Position numbers and translations under genes: made by a program
Shown here: positions 34,932 through 43,989 of the stretch, piece after piece
Layout of the letters: each line of letters opens with the position of its first letter
Position numbering within the stretch: position 1 is the first letter of the stretch
Notes under the pieces: model-generated
The model's database searches: none
What the model was told of the DNA's origin: nothing
What the model saw: only the letters and a program-made list of their open reading frames with translations
Assembly (NCBI RefSeq): GCF_001895925.1
Contig: NZ_MPPI01000035.1
Location: 1 to 51,936 of the forward strand
Source: Phormidesmis priestleyi ULC007
GTDB lineage: Bacteria > Cyanobacteriota > Cyanobacteriia > Leptolyngbyales > Leptolyngbyaceae
DNA: 51,936 nt
Direction: 5' to 3'

Positions 34932-36485
34932 ATGCTGAGTGCATTAATTTGGTTGCCTGCGATCGGGGCAGCATTGGTCGGATTTCTCCCCGGTAATATT
35001 TCTGCTAGTCGGGCGCGAGTGGGCGCGATCGCTATTTCTGGCACCCTGTTGCTTTGGACGATCTATCTACTCACACAATTCAATCTCTCAACGCCGGGGC
35101 TACAGATGTCAGAATATCTGCCCTGGATTCCGACTTTAGGACTGAACTATAGTCTAGGAGTCGATGGCTTGTCGCTGCCGTTGGTGGCATTGAGTAACCT
35201 GCTGACTTTTTTGGTGATTTTTAGCAGCGATCCACAGTCTCCCAAGTCAACACCTCTCAAGCGTCCGCGATTATTTTATTCGTTAGTTTTGCTGATCAGT
35301 GCTGGTATGGCAGGCGCATTACTCGCGCAAAACTTACTGTTGTTCTTCCTATTCTATGAAGTGGAGTTAATTCCGTTTTATTTGCTGATCTCAATTTGGG
35401 GCAGCGAGAAACGCGATTATGCGGCGATTAAGTTTCTGCTCTACACGGCGGTTTCTGGGATTCTCATTTTAGCGGCGTTTTTAGCGATGAATTGGTTGAC
35501 CCATGCGTCTAGCTTTGACTATGACGCGATCGCCACTCAAGGGCTGTCTCAACGCACTCAATTAATCTTGCTAACGCTGATGATTGTCGGCTTTGGCATC
35601 AAAATTCCGCTTGTGCCGCTTCACACCTGGCTGCCCGATGCCTATGTTGAAGCCTCGACTCCGACTGCAATTTTGTTAGGCGGCGTTTTAGCCAAGCTGG
35701 GCACCTACGGCTTAGTCAGGTTTTGCTTGGGGCTGTTCCCCGAAACTTGGTCATTGGTTGCGCCTGGATTGTCGATCGTCGCCGCAGTTAGCGTCATGTA
35801 TGGCGCACTCGCCGCGATCGCTCAAAAAGACATTAAGCGCATGGTCGCTTATAGCTCGATCGGGCACATGGGTTATGTTCTCTTGGGGACGATCGCGTTA
35901 ACGCCCTTAGCCCTAGTCGGTGCCGTTTCTCAGATGGTCAGTCATGGTCTAATTTTGGCACTGTTGTTTTATCTCGTGGGCATCATCGAGTCAAAGGTCG
36001 GCACTCGCGATTTAGATGTGCTCAACGGGTTGCTCAATCCGATTCGTGGGTTGCCGATGGTTAGCGCACTGCTGATCTTGGCAGGCATGGGAAGTGCCGG
36101 AATTCCGGGTATGGCGGGCTTTATTTCAGAGTTTTTGGTGTTTCAAGGCAGCTTTTCTGCGTTTCCTTTACCGACGCTGCTGTGTGTGGTGGGTACGGCA
36201 TTAACCGCCGTTTATTTTGTGATTTTGCTGAACCGGACTTGTTTTGGCAAGCTTGACACGAAGACTGCCTACTATCCTAGAGTCACCTGGTTAGAACAAC
36301 TTCCGGCGCTGGCACTCACGGGTCTGATTATCTGGCTCGGTGTGCAACCCACTTGGCTCGTGCGCTGGAGCGAATCGACGACCACCGCTATGGCTTCGGC
36401 GACTTCAGTTTATGAGTCTCGGCAATTGGCAATGAAACCGATCGGGCATCTCAGTCAAGCATTTCCTTCTGGTGTTGCAGAATAA
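34932..36485 (+). CDS. ndhD3: NAD(P)H-quinone oxidoreductase subunit NdhD3 (CO2 uptake)
   Basis: The 517-residue antiporter-like subunit has about 14 transmembrane helices. The charged residues of the proton channel are visible in NLLLFFLFYEVELIPF (Glu) and in PLHTWLPDAYVEASTPTA, with a further Lys in AQKDIKRMVAYSSIGHMGY. It follows ndhF3 by 16 bases and should be cotranscribed. It assembles with NdhF3 and the Cup protein to make the CO2-uptake form of NDH-1. The gap to cupA is 143 bases and contains a palindromic repeat, unusual for this operon. Confidence 0.9.
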   Translation: MLSALIWLPAIGAALVGFLPGNISASRARVGAIAISGTLLLWTIYLLTQFNLSTPGLQMSEYLPWIPTLGLNYSLGVDGLSLPLVALSNLLTFLVIFSSDPQSPKSTPLKRPRLFYSLVLLISAGMAGALLAQNLLLFFLFYEVELIPFYLLISIWGSEKRDYAAIKFLLYTAVSGILILAAFLAMNWLTHASSFDYDAIATQGLSQRTQLILLTLMIVGFGIKIPLVPLHTWLPDAYVEASTPTAILLGGVLAKLGTYGLVRFCLGLFPETWSLVAPGLSIVAAVSVMYGALAAIAQKDIKRMVAYSSIGHMGYVLLGTIALTPLALVGAVSQMVSHGLILALLFYLVGIIESKVGTRDLDVLNGLLNPIRGLPMVSALLILAGMGSAGIPGMAGFISEFLVFQGSFSAFPLPTLLCVVGTALTAVYFVILLNRTCFGKLDTKTAYYPRVTWLEQLPALALTGLIIWLGVQPTWLVRWSESTTTAMASATSVYESRQLAMKPIGHLSQAFPSGVAE

Positions 36486-36488
36486 GGA

Positions 36489-36563
36489 GATGAAATGGCT
36501 GTAGGGGCAATCTCCCCGTGCCTACCCCGGACGGAGAGCAACCACGGGGGGATTGCCCCTACC
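36489..36563. repeat. dispersed palindromic repeat, family 2, copy 1
   Basis: Arms at 36501-36520 and 36543-36562 (GTAGGGGCAATC.CCCCGTG and its complement) pair with one mismatch around a 22-base centre. A second copy lies at 48415-48492. This one sits between ndhD3 and cupA, so the operon mRNA would carry a strong hairpin there. Confidence 0.85.
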
Positions 36564-36628
36564 TCATTCCTCTATTCAGTACACAAATAATCTCATTCGA
36601 TCGCTCTTCTACTCTGTGAGAAAATCCT

Positions 36629-37930
36629 ATGAACGTGACCGCAACCCGCACCAAACTGCCGCCTTCACAACATCAGTTTGCTGACATTATTCATCGCCTC
36701 GAAGCAGGGGGGTCGATGCTGCCTGACACGCCCGAAAACTTGATGCAAATCATCGGGTTATACAAAGCGTATGCAGTGCCGATGGATTTCTATTGGCGAG
36801 ATTTGCTTTATATTGGTGAACAGGTTTTTCTCAATCCGTTCCCATTCTTCAAATACTTCATCTCAGATGAGTATATGGATCGGCACAACCATTATGCGGG
36901 TGACGATGCTGATCTGCGAATCTGGCGTGGCCAAGCCGATGCCCACCCCGAACTGCGAGAATTTATGGACAAAGGGGAACTGAAGATGAAGCTTCCCCGA
37001 TTGGCGCATCACCTTTGGCACGATCGCATCAACATGGAATTTGCCGAAGAGTGTATGCGCTCAATGCTCTGGCATCGCGGTATGTATGTGCCCGTCAACC
37101 AGTTCGATCCGTTTTTGGATAGTGATGAATATAAGGCAAATGCCGATCGAGCGATCAAAGCTTATTTCAAGGGCAATCCGGCAATGCTGGCCCTACACAA
37201 AGCTTTCCCTGAGTTGTTTTTAGAGCAGTGTCGTCAATCGTCTTATTACGCCAACTTGGGGTTGTTTTGGGAAGTCATGGCTCCGGTGTTTTTTGAGATG
37301 TCCGATTTGTATGATGAGGGAAAAATGACCAGCGTTCCTCAAGCAATGGATTTTTTGGTGAACGGGATCTTCGCGATCGCCGGACGACCCATTTATCACC
37401 ACGTCTATATTCGAGGTGAATGCTACGAAATCATTCCCAAATCGAAAGGCTTTACCTGGCTCTATGAAGCGGCACTGCCCTATGTCGAAGCCGTGTTTTA
37501 TCGCACGTCTCCATTTCGCGGCACTAAGTCTTATAACGCTCAAGCGGGACAGGTTCCTGCCGATCAAAAAGACTTTCACTTCGGCGTGTTGTATGCCGAC
37601 AAGTTTCCGGTTGGGACGGCTGGCATTCCGCCGACGCTATTGGCGCAAGATATGTTGCACTTTTTGCCTCAATATCTCGTGGATTATTACCGGGAGCATT
37701 GCCGAGGTGAAGACGATATGCTGATCCAGTTAATCATTAGCTTTCAGCGATCGATGTATTGCGTCACGTCTGCCGTAATTCAAGCGCTGCGCGGTGCGTT
37801 GCTCTATCCCTTAGATGACCCGAATCCGAATCATTTGAAAGCAAATCGGGCATTTTTTGAGTCACAGATCGATCGATTCCTGCGCCCCGAAGCCCGAATC
37901 AAAGACATTCAGACCCCAGATTATCGTTAG
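36629..37930 (+). CDS. cupA: CO2 hydration protein CupA (ChpY type)
   Basis: The 433-residue soluble protein belongs to the ChpX/ChpY (CupA/CupB) family, which binds the NdhF3-NdhD3 end of NDH-1 and is thought to hydrate CO2 to bicarbonate without being a normal carbonic anhydrase. Its length matches CupA (about 51 kDa) better than the shorter CupB. Conserved His-rich segments include HHLWHDRINMEF and YHHVYIRGECYEI, likely near the metal site, though I cannot assign exact ligands. It is the last gene of the operon. The usual next gene, cupS, is not present; family 1 repeat copy C follows instead. Confidence 0.88.
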   Translation: MNVTATRTKLPPSQHQFADIIHRLEAGGSMLPDTPENLMQIIGLYKAYAVPMDFYWRDLLYIGEQVFLNPFPFFKYFISDEYMDRHNHYAGDDADLRIWRGQADAHPELREFMDKGELKMKLPRLAHHLWHDRINMEFAEECMRSMLWHRGMYVPVNQFDPFLDSDEYKANADRAIKAYFKGNPAMLALHKAFPELFLEQCRQSSYYANLGLFWEVMAPVFFEMSDLYDEGKMTSVPQAMDFLVNGIFAIAGRPIYHHVYIRGECYEIIPKSKGFTWLYEAALPYVEAVFYRTSPFRGTKSYNAQAGQVPADQKDFHFGVLYADKFPVGTAGIPPTLLAQDMLHFLPQYLVDYYREHCRGEDDMLIQLIISFQRSMYCVTSAVIQALRGALLYPLDDPNPNHLKANRAFFESQIDRFLRPEARIKDIQTPDYR

Positions 37931-37945
37931 GCTCGTGAATTAAAT

Positions 37946-38073
37946 AACGTGAGTTTGACGAGTTTTTTCGCTTCGTTCTCAGCGGCTTCTGCCCCCTAAG
38001 TCCCCCAAATTGGGGACTTAGGGGGCTTCCCGAATTCATCATCGGAGTGAACTACTTCTATCGAACTCACTTT
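37946..38073. repeat. dispersed palindromic repeat, family 1, copy C
   Basis: It has the same outer flanks as copies A and B (AACGTGAGTTTGACGA and TATCGAACTCAC) but a shortened core at 37991-38026, in which the inner spacer has been lost (GCCCCCTAAGTCCCCCAA/TTGGGGACTTAGGGGGC). It directly follows cupA and may terminate the operon. Confidence 0.85.
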
Positions 38074-38102
38074 GACTAGTGTTGGTTACTCGCAAAGTTA
38101 AT

Positions 38103-38123
38103 GGGCACGGCAGTGCCATACCC
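38103..38123. repeat. short repeat, family 3, copy 1
   Basis: GGGCACGGCAGTGCCATACCC is an imperfect palindrome that recurs exactly at 40463-40483. Confidence 0.8.
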
Positions 38124-38180
38124 GTACGGTACATCATCCTGATAGATCGCAACGAGAGCAATGGCACGTCCATACGGTAG

Positions 38181-38200
38181 GGGCACGACATGTCGTGCCC
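38181..38200. repeat. 20-bp perfect palindrome
   Basis: GGGCACGACATGTCGTGCCC equals its own reverse complement and ends one base before the murQ stop. It is close in sequence to the family 3 repeats and likely a variant of them. Confidence 0.8.
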
Positions 38201-39115
38201 TCATGCTCCATGGCTCGAAACGGCTTGCCGCAAGTTTCCTTGATGGTCTGCTAAAAGTCGATCGCTCTCTGCTTTTTCTAACCCTGTCCAGTGCATCAAG
38301 AGCGCAAGTTTCACCGATCGGCCACTTCGCTCTAATAAAAATCCAGCTTCTTCGCGACTCAAATCAGTCAGGTCTTGCAAAATGCCGAGGGCCCGATCGT
38401 GCAGCTTTTGATTGGTCACAGCGACATCGATCATGCGGTTGCCGTAGACTTTGCCTAGCTTCACCATGACGCTAGTTGAGAGAATGTTGAGTGCCAGCTT
38501 AGTGACAGTTCCGGCTTTGAGGCGAGTGGAACCTGCCACCACTTCTGCACCGACTAGCAATCGAATGTTGACATCGACATCAGCGCTCACCTGCTCGATC
38601 GGAACGCAAGCGATAAAAATCGTGGTTGCGCCTCGCTGTCGGGCGGCTCTCAGTGCCCCGTGAACATAAGGCGTTGTGCCACCTGCGGCAATGCCAACCA
38701 CTACGTCAAGCTGAGTGATGTGATGATGGGCGATCGCGGCGGCTCCATCGTCTGCCCGGTCTTCCAAGCCTTCAGAGCTTCGCACCAAAGCTGATGCGCC
38801 CCCGGCAATGATGCCTTGCACCAAGTCAGGAGGTGTGCAAAACGTGGGCGGACATTCTGCCGCATCTAGCACACCCAAACGTCCGCTAGTGCCAGCCCCG
38901 ACATAAAACAGCCGTCCGCCTTGGCGTAGAGACAGCGCGGTGCGATCGATCGCCTCTGCCAGCGATAATTTTGCATCGGCGATCGCGGTGATTGTTTTGG
39001 CATCTTCGCAGTTAAATAATTCAACTAGCTCGATCGCTGACAATTGATCCAGATTCAAGCTGTTGGAATTGACCTGCTCAGTCAGCAAGTGACCCCGCGT
39101 TTCGAGTGGTTGCAT
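38201..39115 (-). CDS. murQ: N-acetylmuramic acid 6-phosphate etherase
   Basis: The 304-residue SIS-domain protein has the MurQ signature GAGTSGRLGVLDAAECPPTF with catalytic Glu87 and the downstream GIIAGGASALVRSSEG. MurQ cleaves the lactyl ether of MurNAc 6-phosphate to GlcNAc 6-phosphate and D-lactate in cell-wall recycling. The second motif AGGTTPYVHGAL is intact, so activity is expected. The kinase or transport partner is not adjacent. The gene is convergent with cupA and separated from it by repeats. Confidence 0.93.
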   Translation of the reverse strand: MQPLETRGHLLTEQVNSNSLNLDQLSAIELVELFNCEDAKTITAIADAKLSLAEAIDRTALSLRQGGRLFYVGAGTSGRLGVLDAAECPPTFCTPPDLVQGIIAGGASALVRSSEGLEDRADDGAAAIAHHHITQLDVVVGIAAGGTTPYVHGALRAARQRGATTIFIACVPIEQVSADVDVNIRLLVGAEVVAGSTRLKAGTVTKLALNILSTSVMVKLGKVYGNRMIDVAVTNQKLHDRALGILQDLTDLSREEAGFLLERSGRSVKLALLMHWTGLEKAESDRLLADHQGNLRQAVSSHGA

Positions 39116-39127
39116 GGAGGTTAGTAA

Positions 39128-39526
39128 TTAGAGAAGTCCTTCTAGCTTGCGACGCATGCGCTCGATTTCGGGGTCGGGTGGCTCGACTTCTTCGATCGCA
39201 GTGTCGCCTTCGGGCTTCCAGTCAGTGGAGTCGAGATTTTTTTCGGGCGGAGAGAGCAAGACGCGATCGAACTCATCTTGAGGCACAAAGCCTTGAGGAA
39301 TCAGCTTGCACTCATAGCCTGACCCGTTGCAAAATTCCTCGACTTCATCTTGGTCGATCGCTTCGACCGCTGGTTCGGGGAAGTCTTGCGCCTCAAGCAG
39401 TAAGGCGTAGCGGATGGCATCGTCTTCTTCGGCAAACATTAAGACCACATTGCGATCGCCAATGCTAATGCTGTGAATTCCCTCATTTTCAGTTCGGGCG
39501 TTAAACAGGAGAACGAAAACTCGCAT
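39128..39526 (-). CDS. DUF3110 family protein
   Basis: The 132-residue protein matches the cyanobacteria/plastid-lineage DUF3110 family: N-terminal MRVFVLLFNARTENEGIHSI, then VVLMFAEEDDAIRYALLLEAQDFPEP. The function is unknown. The C-terminal 40 residues are acidic and low in complexity. The stop is 13 bases from the murQ start on the same strand, so the two probably share a transcript. Confidence 0.85.
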   Translation of the reverse strand: MRVFVLLFNARTENEGIHSISIGDRNVVLMFAEEDDAIRYALLLEAQDFPEPAVEAIDQDEVEEFCNGSGYECKLIPQGFVPQDEFDRVLLSPPEKNLDSTDWKPEGDTAIEEVEPPDPEIERMRRKLEGLL

Positions 39527-39670
39527 GGTTTAAGACAGGTGTGAATTGTTTTTACATTAGGTTACTGCAAGATCAGCCCCAATTTATTTTCTATCCAAAG
39601 AGGAGTCTAGTGCATCAATTTTTATTGGGTTTCAGTTAGAGCATCGAAGGAGTAGATCAGCGAGTTGAGT

Positions 39671-40420
39671 TCACTTTGTGGTGCAGCAAGGTGTGATGGT
39701 CGGTGGAGCGGTCAGGTTTTGTTGTTGAAGTAATTCATTCCAGGCGGCGATCGCATTGTTGTTTTTGGAAACGCGAATCTGGGTGCCTAATTCAGAGAGT
39801 GCATCGTACCAAATTCCATATTTTGCATAGTTTGTCGCGCGTTCTAGCGGGGTTTTGGCGATCGCGAGTTCTTGCTGTAATTTGGGAGAAGCGGTCATAT
39901 GTTCGATCGTGCCTCGACGAACTACTGGGGTGTCGATCGATTCATCACAAAAGATCGCCAGTTCCCAACGATAGGTTCCTTTGGTTAAAGGCGGGGCGGT
40001 TGTTGGCACCGAAAGACTAATAATTTGGGATGTCGAGGTTGTTTTAGGAATGCGGAGAATTGTCTTATAAATCAGCTTGCCTTTAGCATCTTGTAGTCGC
40101 CATTGGGCTGGCGCTTCTGTGTTGAGTTGGGCGGGAAGACTAAACCAAACCGTCGGACGATCGCGAACCGTTAAGCCCCATAAAGTATCTGGACGAATCA
40201 CTGGAACTAGTGCTGTGAAGCTTTGATAGCGTTCTTCACAAGGGCCCCTACTCCCGCCCCCTTGACCACGATCGCTCGGTTCACCCGGATCAGGAGGCGT
40301 GGGCGGATCGAACCGAATCCGCTGTGGAGTTTGAGGTTTTGCTTCGCTCAAATGAACGATTCCAAGCAAGCTCACGATTGAGAGAGTGAATGCTGCGACG
40401 GATGCTTTGATGAATGACAT
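39671..40420 (-). CDS. secreted DUF928 protein
   Basis: From the ATG at 40420 the product has 249 residues: a signal peptide (1-27, ending SEAK) and a DUF928 domain recognised by RIRFDPPTPPDPGEPSDRG, GGGSRGPCEE and WGLTVRDRPTVWFSLP, followed by helices with a KTPLERATNYAKYGIWYDALSEL segment. DUF928 proteins are nearly confined to cyanobacteria and often lie beside CHAT or CHASE2 genes. An open frame extends upstream to 40489, but it runs into repeat family 3, so I reject that start. The gene is last in the CHAT/sigma operon, 77 bases after the CHAT-CHASE2 stop. Confidence 0.82.
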   Translation of the reverse strand: MSFIKASVAAFTLSIVSLLGIVHLSEAKPQTPQRIRFDPPTPPDPGEPSDRGQGGGSRGPCEERYQSFTALVPVIRPDTLWGLTVRDRPTVWFSLPAQLNTEAPAQWRLQDAKGKLIYKTILRIPKTTSTSQIISLSVPTTAPPLTKGTYRWELAIFCDESIDTPVVRRGTIEHMTASPKLQQELAIAKTPLERATNYAKYGIWYDALSELGTQIRVSKNNNAIAAWNELLQQQNLTAPPTITPCCTTK

Positions 40421-40462
40421 GATTATACCTATTTGATTTGTGAATATGAGAGATCTGCAAGA

Positions 40463-40483
40463 GGGCACGGCAGTGCCATACCC
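40463..40483. repeat. short repeat, family 3, copy 2
   Basis: Exact copy of 38103-38123, located between the CHAT-CHASE2 gene and the DUF928 gene of the same operon, where it could affect read-through or mRNA processing. Confidence 0.8.
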
Positions 40484-40497
40484 ATACAAAAAAGGCG

Positions 40498-42834
40498 CTA
40501 TCTTAATTTTCTTTCATGAATCATGAAGCGGTAAGCAACCCCACCTGCGGTTAACCAGACAGCCCCCAACATCGGCACAAGCGGAACCCAGCCGCCCCAG
40601 ATCAGCAGACAATAGCATCCACCTATGACTACAACACTATTGAGTATAATCGCGATTATAAATCCCTTGGCGTGGCGAAACTTCCAGGCAATTAGTCCTC
40701 CTAGAATCGAGCCACTGCCAATCCACAGCACCTCAACCCAGGGCGACCACACCCACAGTAGAGGACGGTGATCTAACACAGCACTGAGCATCTGACTTAC
40801 CATCTGAGCATGAACAAACACACCGGGCACTCGCTGCGGAAAGCTCTTTCCGTAAGGTGTTGCAAAAAAATCGCCGCTACTGGGTGCAGTCATGCCAATT
40901 AAGACGACGCGATCGCGGATGGCTTCAAGGTTCATTTGCCCGTTGAGCACCTGACGCACAGTGACTTGTTGGGCAATATCTTGAGGCGGCAGCGATCGAT
41001 AGTTCAACAATATTTGACTTCCTCGCGCATCAAGGGACTGATATCCACTGGTGCGATCGCTCAATCCTAAAAAAACGGTGTTTGCTAGTTTGAGATGGCG
41101 CTCAGGGGTAAACGTCGGCAAAATAGGGCTGGGTTCCGCCGCGAGATATCGAAAGGCAAGCTGAACACTCAGCGCATAGGGTGTAGTACAGGTGGAAATT
41201 GTCTTGGGGCTAACAAACAACAAGTGACGGCGAATCACACTATCTTCGTCTTGCACAAAATCACTGAAGCCAATCTCGCTAGCGCGAATATTGGGCGGTG
41301 GCGCAACGCCGATTAAGTCACGGGACATCGGATCAGGACGCTTGCAAATAGCAATCAATTGATCGCGTTGAGTCAGTTGCTCTAATCGTTGTTTGAGAGA
41401 TGGATTTTGCGTGGGGAAGTCGCGGTAGAGGTCGAGTCCGATCACGCGGGGATGATGACGCGACAGAACGTCTAGCAATCGATCGAGCGTTGCATCTGAT
41501 AAAGATCCGGCATTCTGTTTTTCAATATCTTCTTCATCAATTCGCACAACTAACAATCGGGCATCGGGCGGCTCTGGTGGGCGATATTGCATCAAGCGAT
41601 CGAAAGTTTGTAGCTCTAGCGGCTGCATCCAACCCAACCAGCGCAGAGTTACGATCGCGAGGGTGATGATTAAACTAGACTGCGCGATCGTGATGGTTTG
41701 CGATCGCGTGAAATGGGGACGCGACGATCGAGGTGCAGACCAATCTGACCAGCGTGAAGGCACTTCTGCCGGGTTTTGACAAATCACAGGGAGCCACGTT
41801 GCACACGGAAAATCGCCTTCTAACGATTGCAGTTTTTCGCGCGCTTCTCGAACGGCAACATAGAGCGATTTGCCTTGGGCAAAGCCTGCTAAAAAGTGTT
41901 TGAGAAAGTCTTGCGCTACCCGATCGGGAACAGGTTCTCGCATTACAATTGTTTGCGTTAGCTGCAAATCTGCTAGATCATAGGCGAGTCCTAATCCATC
42001 ACAAGAATTAAAAATTGCCAATTTCAGCCCGTGAGCGATCGCGTGGCGCAATCCATATTTCAACTGTTCGATCGTGATCGTTTCAGTTTGGTTGATTTGA
42101 ATGCAGCCTTTTTTACGACTATCGCTATGACCTGCGAAAAATAGAATGTTCCATTCTGATTGCCAAAGATGATCTTGAACGGTTTGTAGCGTTGGTTCAA
42201 TTAACCATTGAATTTCGGCATTGGGTAATTGCTGAAGCAGTTGGCGATCGCGTTCGATTTCAATTCCTTTGGCGTTACCTAAAATGCTAAGGATTTTTAC
42301 TTTTTGACGATGTGTTTTTGATTGAAGTTGCGGCACTTCAATCGATCGAGCAAAAGTTGGCAGACTGAGCGCAATTTCAGCGATCGTATAATCGGTTAGA
42401 AAATCCCATAAATTCCACGGTAGCTGTAGGACTTGTGGATTTTCAGCCACAATAATCAATCGAATCGCATGGTGGGGAGAGAGTCGAGTTCTCAGCGATC
42501 GCTCGATCGGTTGAAACGAGGGAGCGTTCAGCCATTGATTGAGACGACGCTGAAGCGTTTTGGAAAGGACGTTAAATTCCGCCAGCGAAACATGAGTATC
42601 ATCGTCATTCTCGACTTCAAAATCAGGCAGCCGCCGCAACCCCAAATGAGCATACAGTGACGAATATTGCGATCGCCAACGTTGATGAGCATTCACAAGG
42701 TCAGGCATTGCAGGCAGACTGCCGCCAAACTGCATTGGGGTTGGGTGATTGGGTTCCCAAAGTTGCGCGAACACGCTAGGAAATCCAGTTTCCCAGTGTC
42801 CCTGCCCAAAATTGAGAACAATGACAAACTCCAT
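40498..42834 (-). CDS. transmembrane CHAT-CHASE2 sensor protein
   Basis: The 778-residue protein has an N-terminal CHAT (caspase-like) domain with a plausible His-Cys dyad: His236 in FFAGHSD and Cys278 in FNSCDG. A transmembrane helix follows at about 385-402, then a CHASE2 sensor domain (about 405-680; FDRLMQYRPPEPPDARLLVVRIDEEDI is a typical start), then three more helices to the C-terminus. This topology places CHASE2 in the periplasm and the protease-like domain in the cytoplasm. CHASE2 normally feeds kinases or cyclases; here the output would be proteolysis. The gene starts 3 bases after the DUF1822 stop, so it is in the same operon as the sigma factor. Activity and substrate are unproven. 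Confidence 0.85.
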   Translation of the reverse strand: MEFVIVLNFGQGHWETGFPSVFAQLWEPNHPTPMQFGGSLPAMPDLVNAHQRWRSQYSSLYAHLGLRRLPDFEVENDDDTHVSLAEFNVLSKTLQRRLNQWLNAPSFQPIERSLRTRLSPHHAIRLIIVAENPQVLQLPWNLWDFLTDYTIAEIALSLPTFARSIEVPQLQSKTHRQKVKILSILGNAKGIEIERDRQLLQQLPNAEIQWLIEPTLQTVQDHLWQSEWNILFFAGHSDSRKKGCIQINQTETITIEQLKYGLRHAIAHGLKLAIFNSCDGLGLAYDLADLQLTQTIVMREPVPDRVAQDFLKHFLAGFAQGKSLYVAVREAREKLQSLEGDFPCATWLPVICQNPAEVPSRWSDWSAPRSSRPHFTRSQTITIAQSSLIITLAIVTLRWLGWMQPLELQTFDRLMQYRPPEPPDARLLVVRIDEEDIEKQNAGSLSDATLDRLLDVLSRHHPRVIGLDLYRDFPTQNPSLKQRLEQLTQRDQLIAICKRPDPMSRDLIGVAPPPNIRASEIGFSDFVQDEDSVIRRHLLFVSPKTISTCTTPYALSVQLAFRYLAAEPSPILPTFTPERHLKLANTVFLGLSDRTSGYQSLDARGSQILLNYRSLPPQDIAQQVTVRQVLNGQMNLEAIRDRVVLIGMTAPSSGDFFATPYGKSFPQRVPGVFVHAQMVSQMLSAVLDHRPLLWVWSPWVEVLWIGSGSILGGLIAWKFRHAKGFIIAIILNSVVVIGGCYCLLIWGGWVPLVPMLGAVWLTAGGVAYRFMIHERKLR

Positions 42835-42837
42835 AAT

Positions 42838-43989
42838 CTACACAACAAAAGGTTCAACGATGGTTTCAGTCGCGATCGCAAGTTCGATCGTAAAGCGAGT
42901 TGCGATCGGGCATTTAAATCGCTTCAGTTGAATGAGATTGTCTTGATCGGTTGCTGTAATAGTTTGGATAATCTCATCGGTGCCCGATCGCAGCGTCAGC
43001 CGAACTCCACTCGGTAACGTGGACTGTGGATCAGCCGATCTAAGCTGAATACGAATCGTGAGGCGATCAGAGGAATCAGGGTCTATTTGCACAATCAGTA
43101 ACAGCGATCGGCGATCAAGATCAACCATTTTGACTCGCTGAACGGATAGTGCAGAGTCAGCCACTTGTCGAAAGCTATAGGCAAGTGTACTAGTGTTGTC
43201 GAACAAACTTTCTAAACTCTGCCAACTTGTTTCAAAGCTCTGCTGTAGCCAACGGCTTAAATTAACAATAGGTGTTTGCGATTGGCGTTGAAGTCTCACC
43301 AAGCGATCGCGCCAATCAGCTTGTTCGACTAATGCGCCCCATTGGACAAACGGCAACACTGAGCGAGGCTCAATGACTAAGGGATGCGCTAATTGTTGCA
43401 AGAGCGCTTCCGCTTGAGTTGCAGAAATCGGATTGAGCGGCGCAACCGTTGAGCGAGTGACTTCATTCAATTCTGCCTGCTGTGCCACCCAAAACACGCC
43501 GATATCTCGAATTAGATAGGCGGCATCTAGCGAGTAAGTACGATCGTCTGCATCATACGTCCCCAATGTTTTAATTTGTTCGTGGGTTGTATATCCCCAG
43601 ATCCGCAATGTTGCGTCATCTGGATTAATCTGAACTGCAAAATAATAGTCTCCAACCCAACTTGGAATATCCATCCATTCTTGGGGCACTCGCAGCTCAG
43701 AAGTGTCGATCGAGCGAGTGGGAATCAGAATCGCTCGACAGTTATTCCAGACGATCGAGGTGCCATTCACCAGTTGCCAAGCCGAAGCCAGTTGCGAACC
43801 CGACAACCCGCTTTGAGCATGAGGAATATATTCTGTTTGTATCCAGGGCAACACGGTCTGCAAACACACTTGATTGAGATAAGCGCTCCAACTCGCTTGC
43901 CCTTGAAGCGGCTGCCATGCAGCATCATGGACAGACGGTGGAATCTCTAAACTCAGTTCAGTCAGACAGTCTAGAAAGGTCATAGTCAT
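42838..43989 (-). CDS. DUF1822 family protein
   Basis: The 383-residue protein fits the cyanobacterial DUF1822 family: an N-terminal LEIPPSVHDAAWQPLQGQ-like opening, WNNCRAILIPTRSID and WVGDYYFAVQINPDD in the middle, and a beta-rich C-terminus. No signal peptide or membrane segment is seen, so it is probably cytoplasmic. The ATG overlaps the stop of the sigma factor gene (ATGA), a sign of translational coupling and near-equal production. That arrangement is typical of sigma/anti-sigma pairs, so an inhibitory or adaptor role for DUF1822 is a fair hypothesis but not established. Confidence 0.82.
   Translation of the reverse strand: MTMTFLDCLTELSLEIPPSVHDAAWQPLQGQASWSAYLNQVCLQTVLPWIQTEYIPHAQSGLSGSQLASAWQLVNGTSIVWNNCRAILIPTRSIDTSELRVPQEWMDIPSWVGDYYFAVQINPDDATLRIWGYTTHEQIKTLGTYDADDRTYSLDAAYLIRDIGVFWVAQQAELNEVTRSTVAPLNPISATQAEALLQQLAHPLVIEPRSVLPFVQWGALVEQADWRDRLVRLQRQSQTPIVNLSRWLQQSFETSWQSLESLFDNTSTLAYSFRQVADSALSVQRVKMVDLDRRSLLLIVQIDPDSSDRLTIRIQLRSADPQSTLPSGVRLTLRSGTDEIIQTITATDQDNLIQLKRFKCPIATRFTIELAIATETIVEPFVV

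Noticed and set aside
40421-40489. Longer start for the DUF928 gene
   Set aside because: The extra codons overlap repeat family 3 and precede the natural signal peptide; ATG 40420 gives a normal signal sequence.
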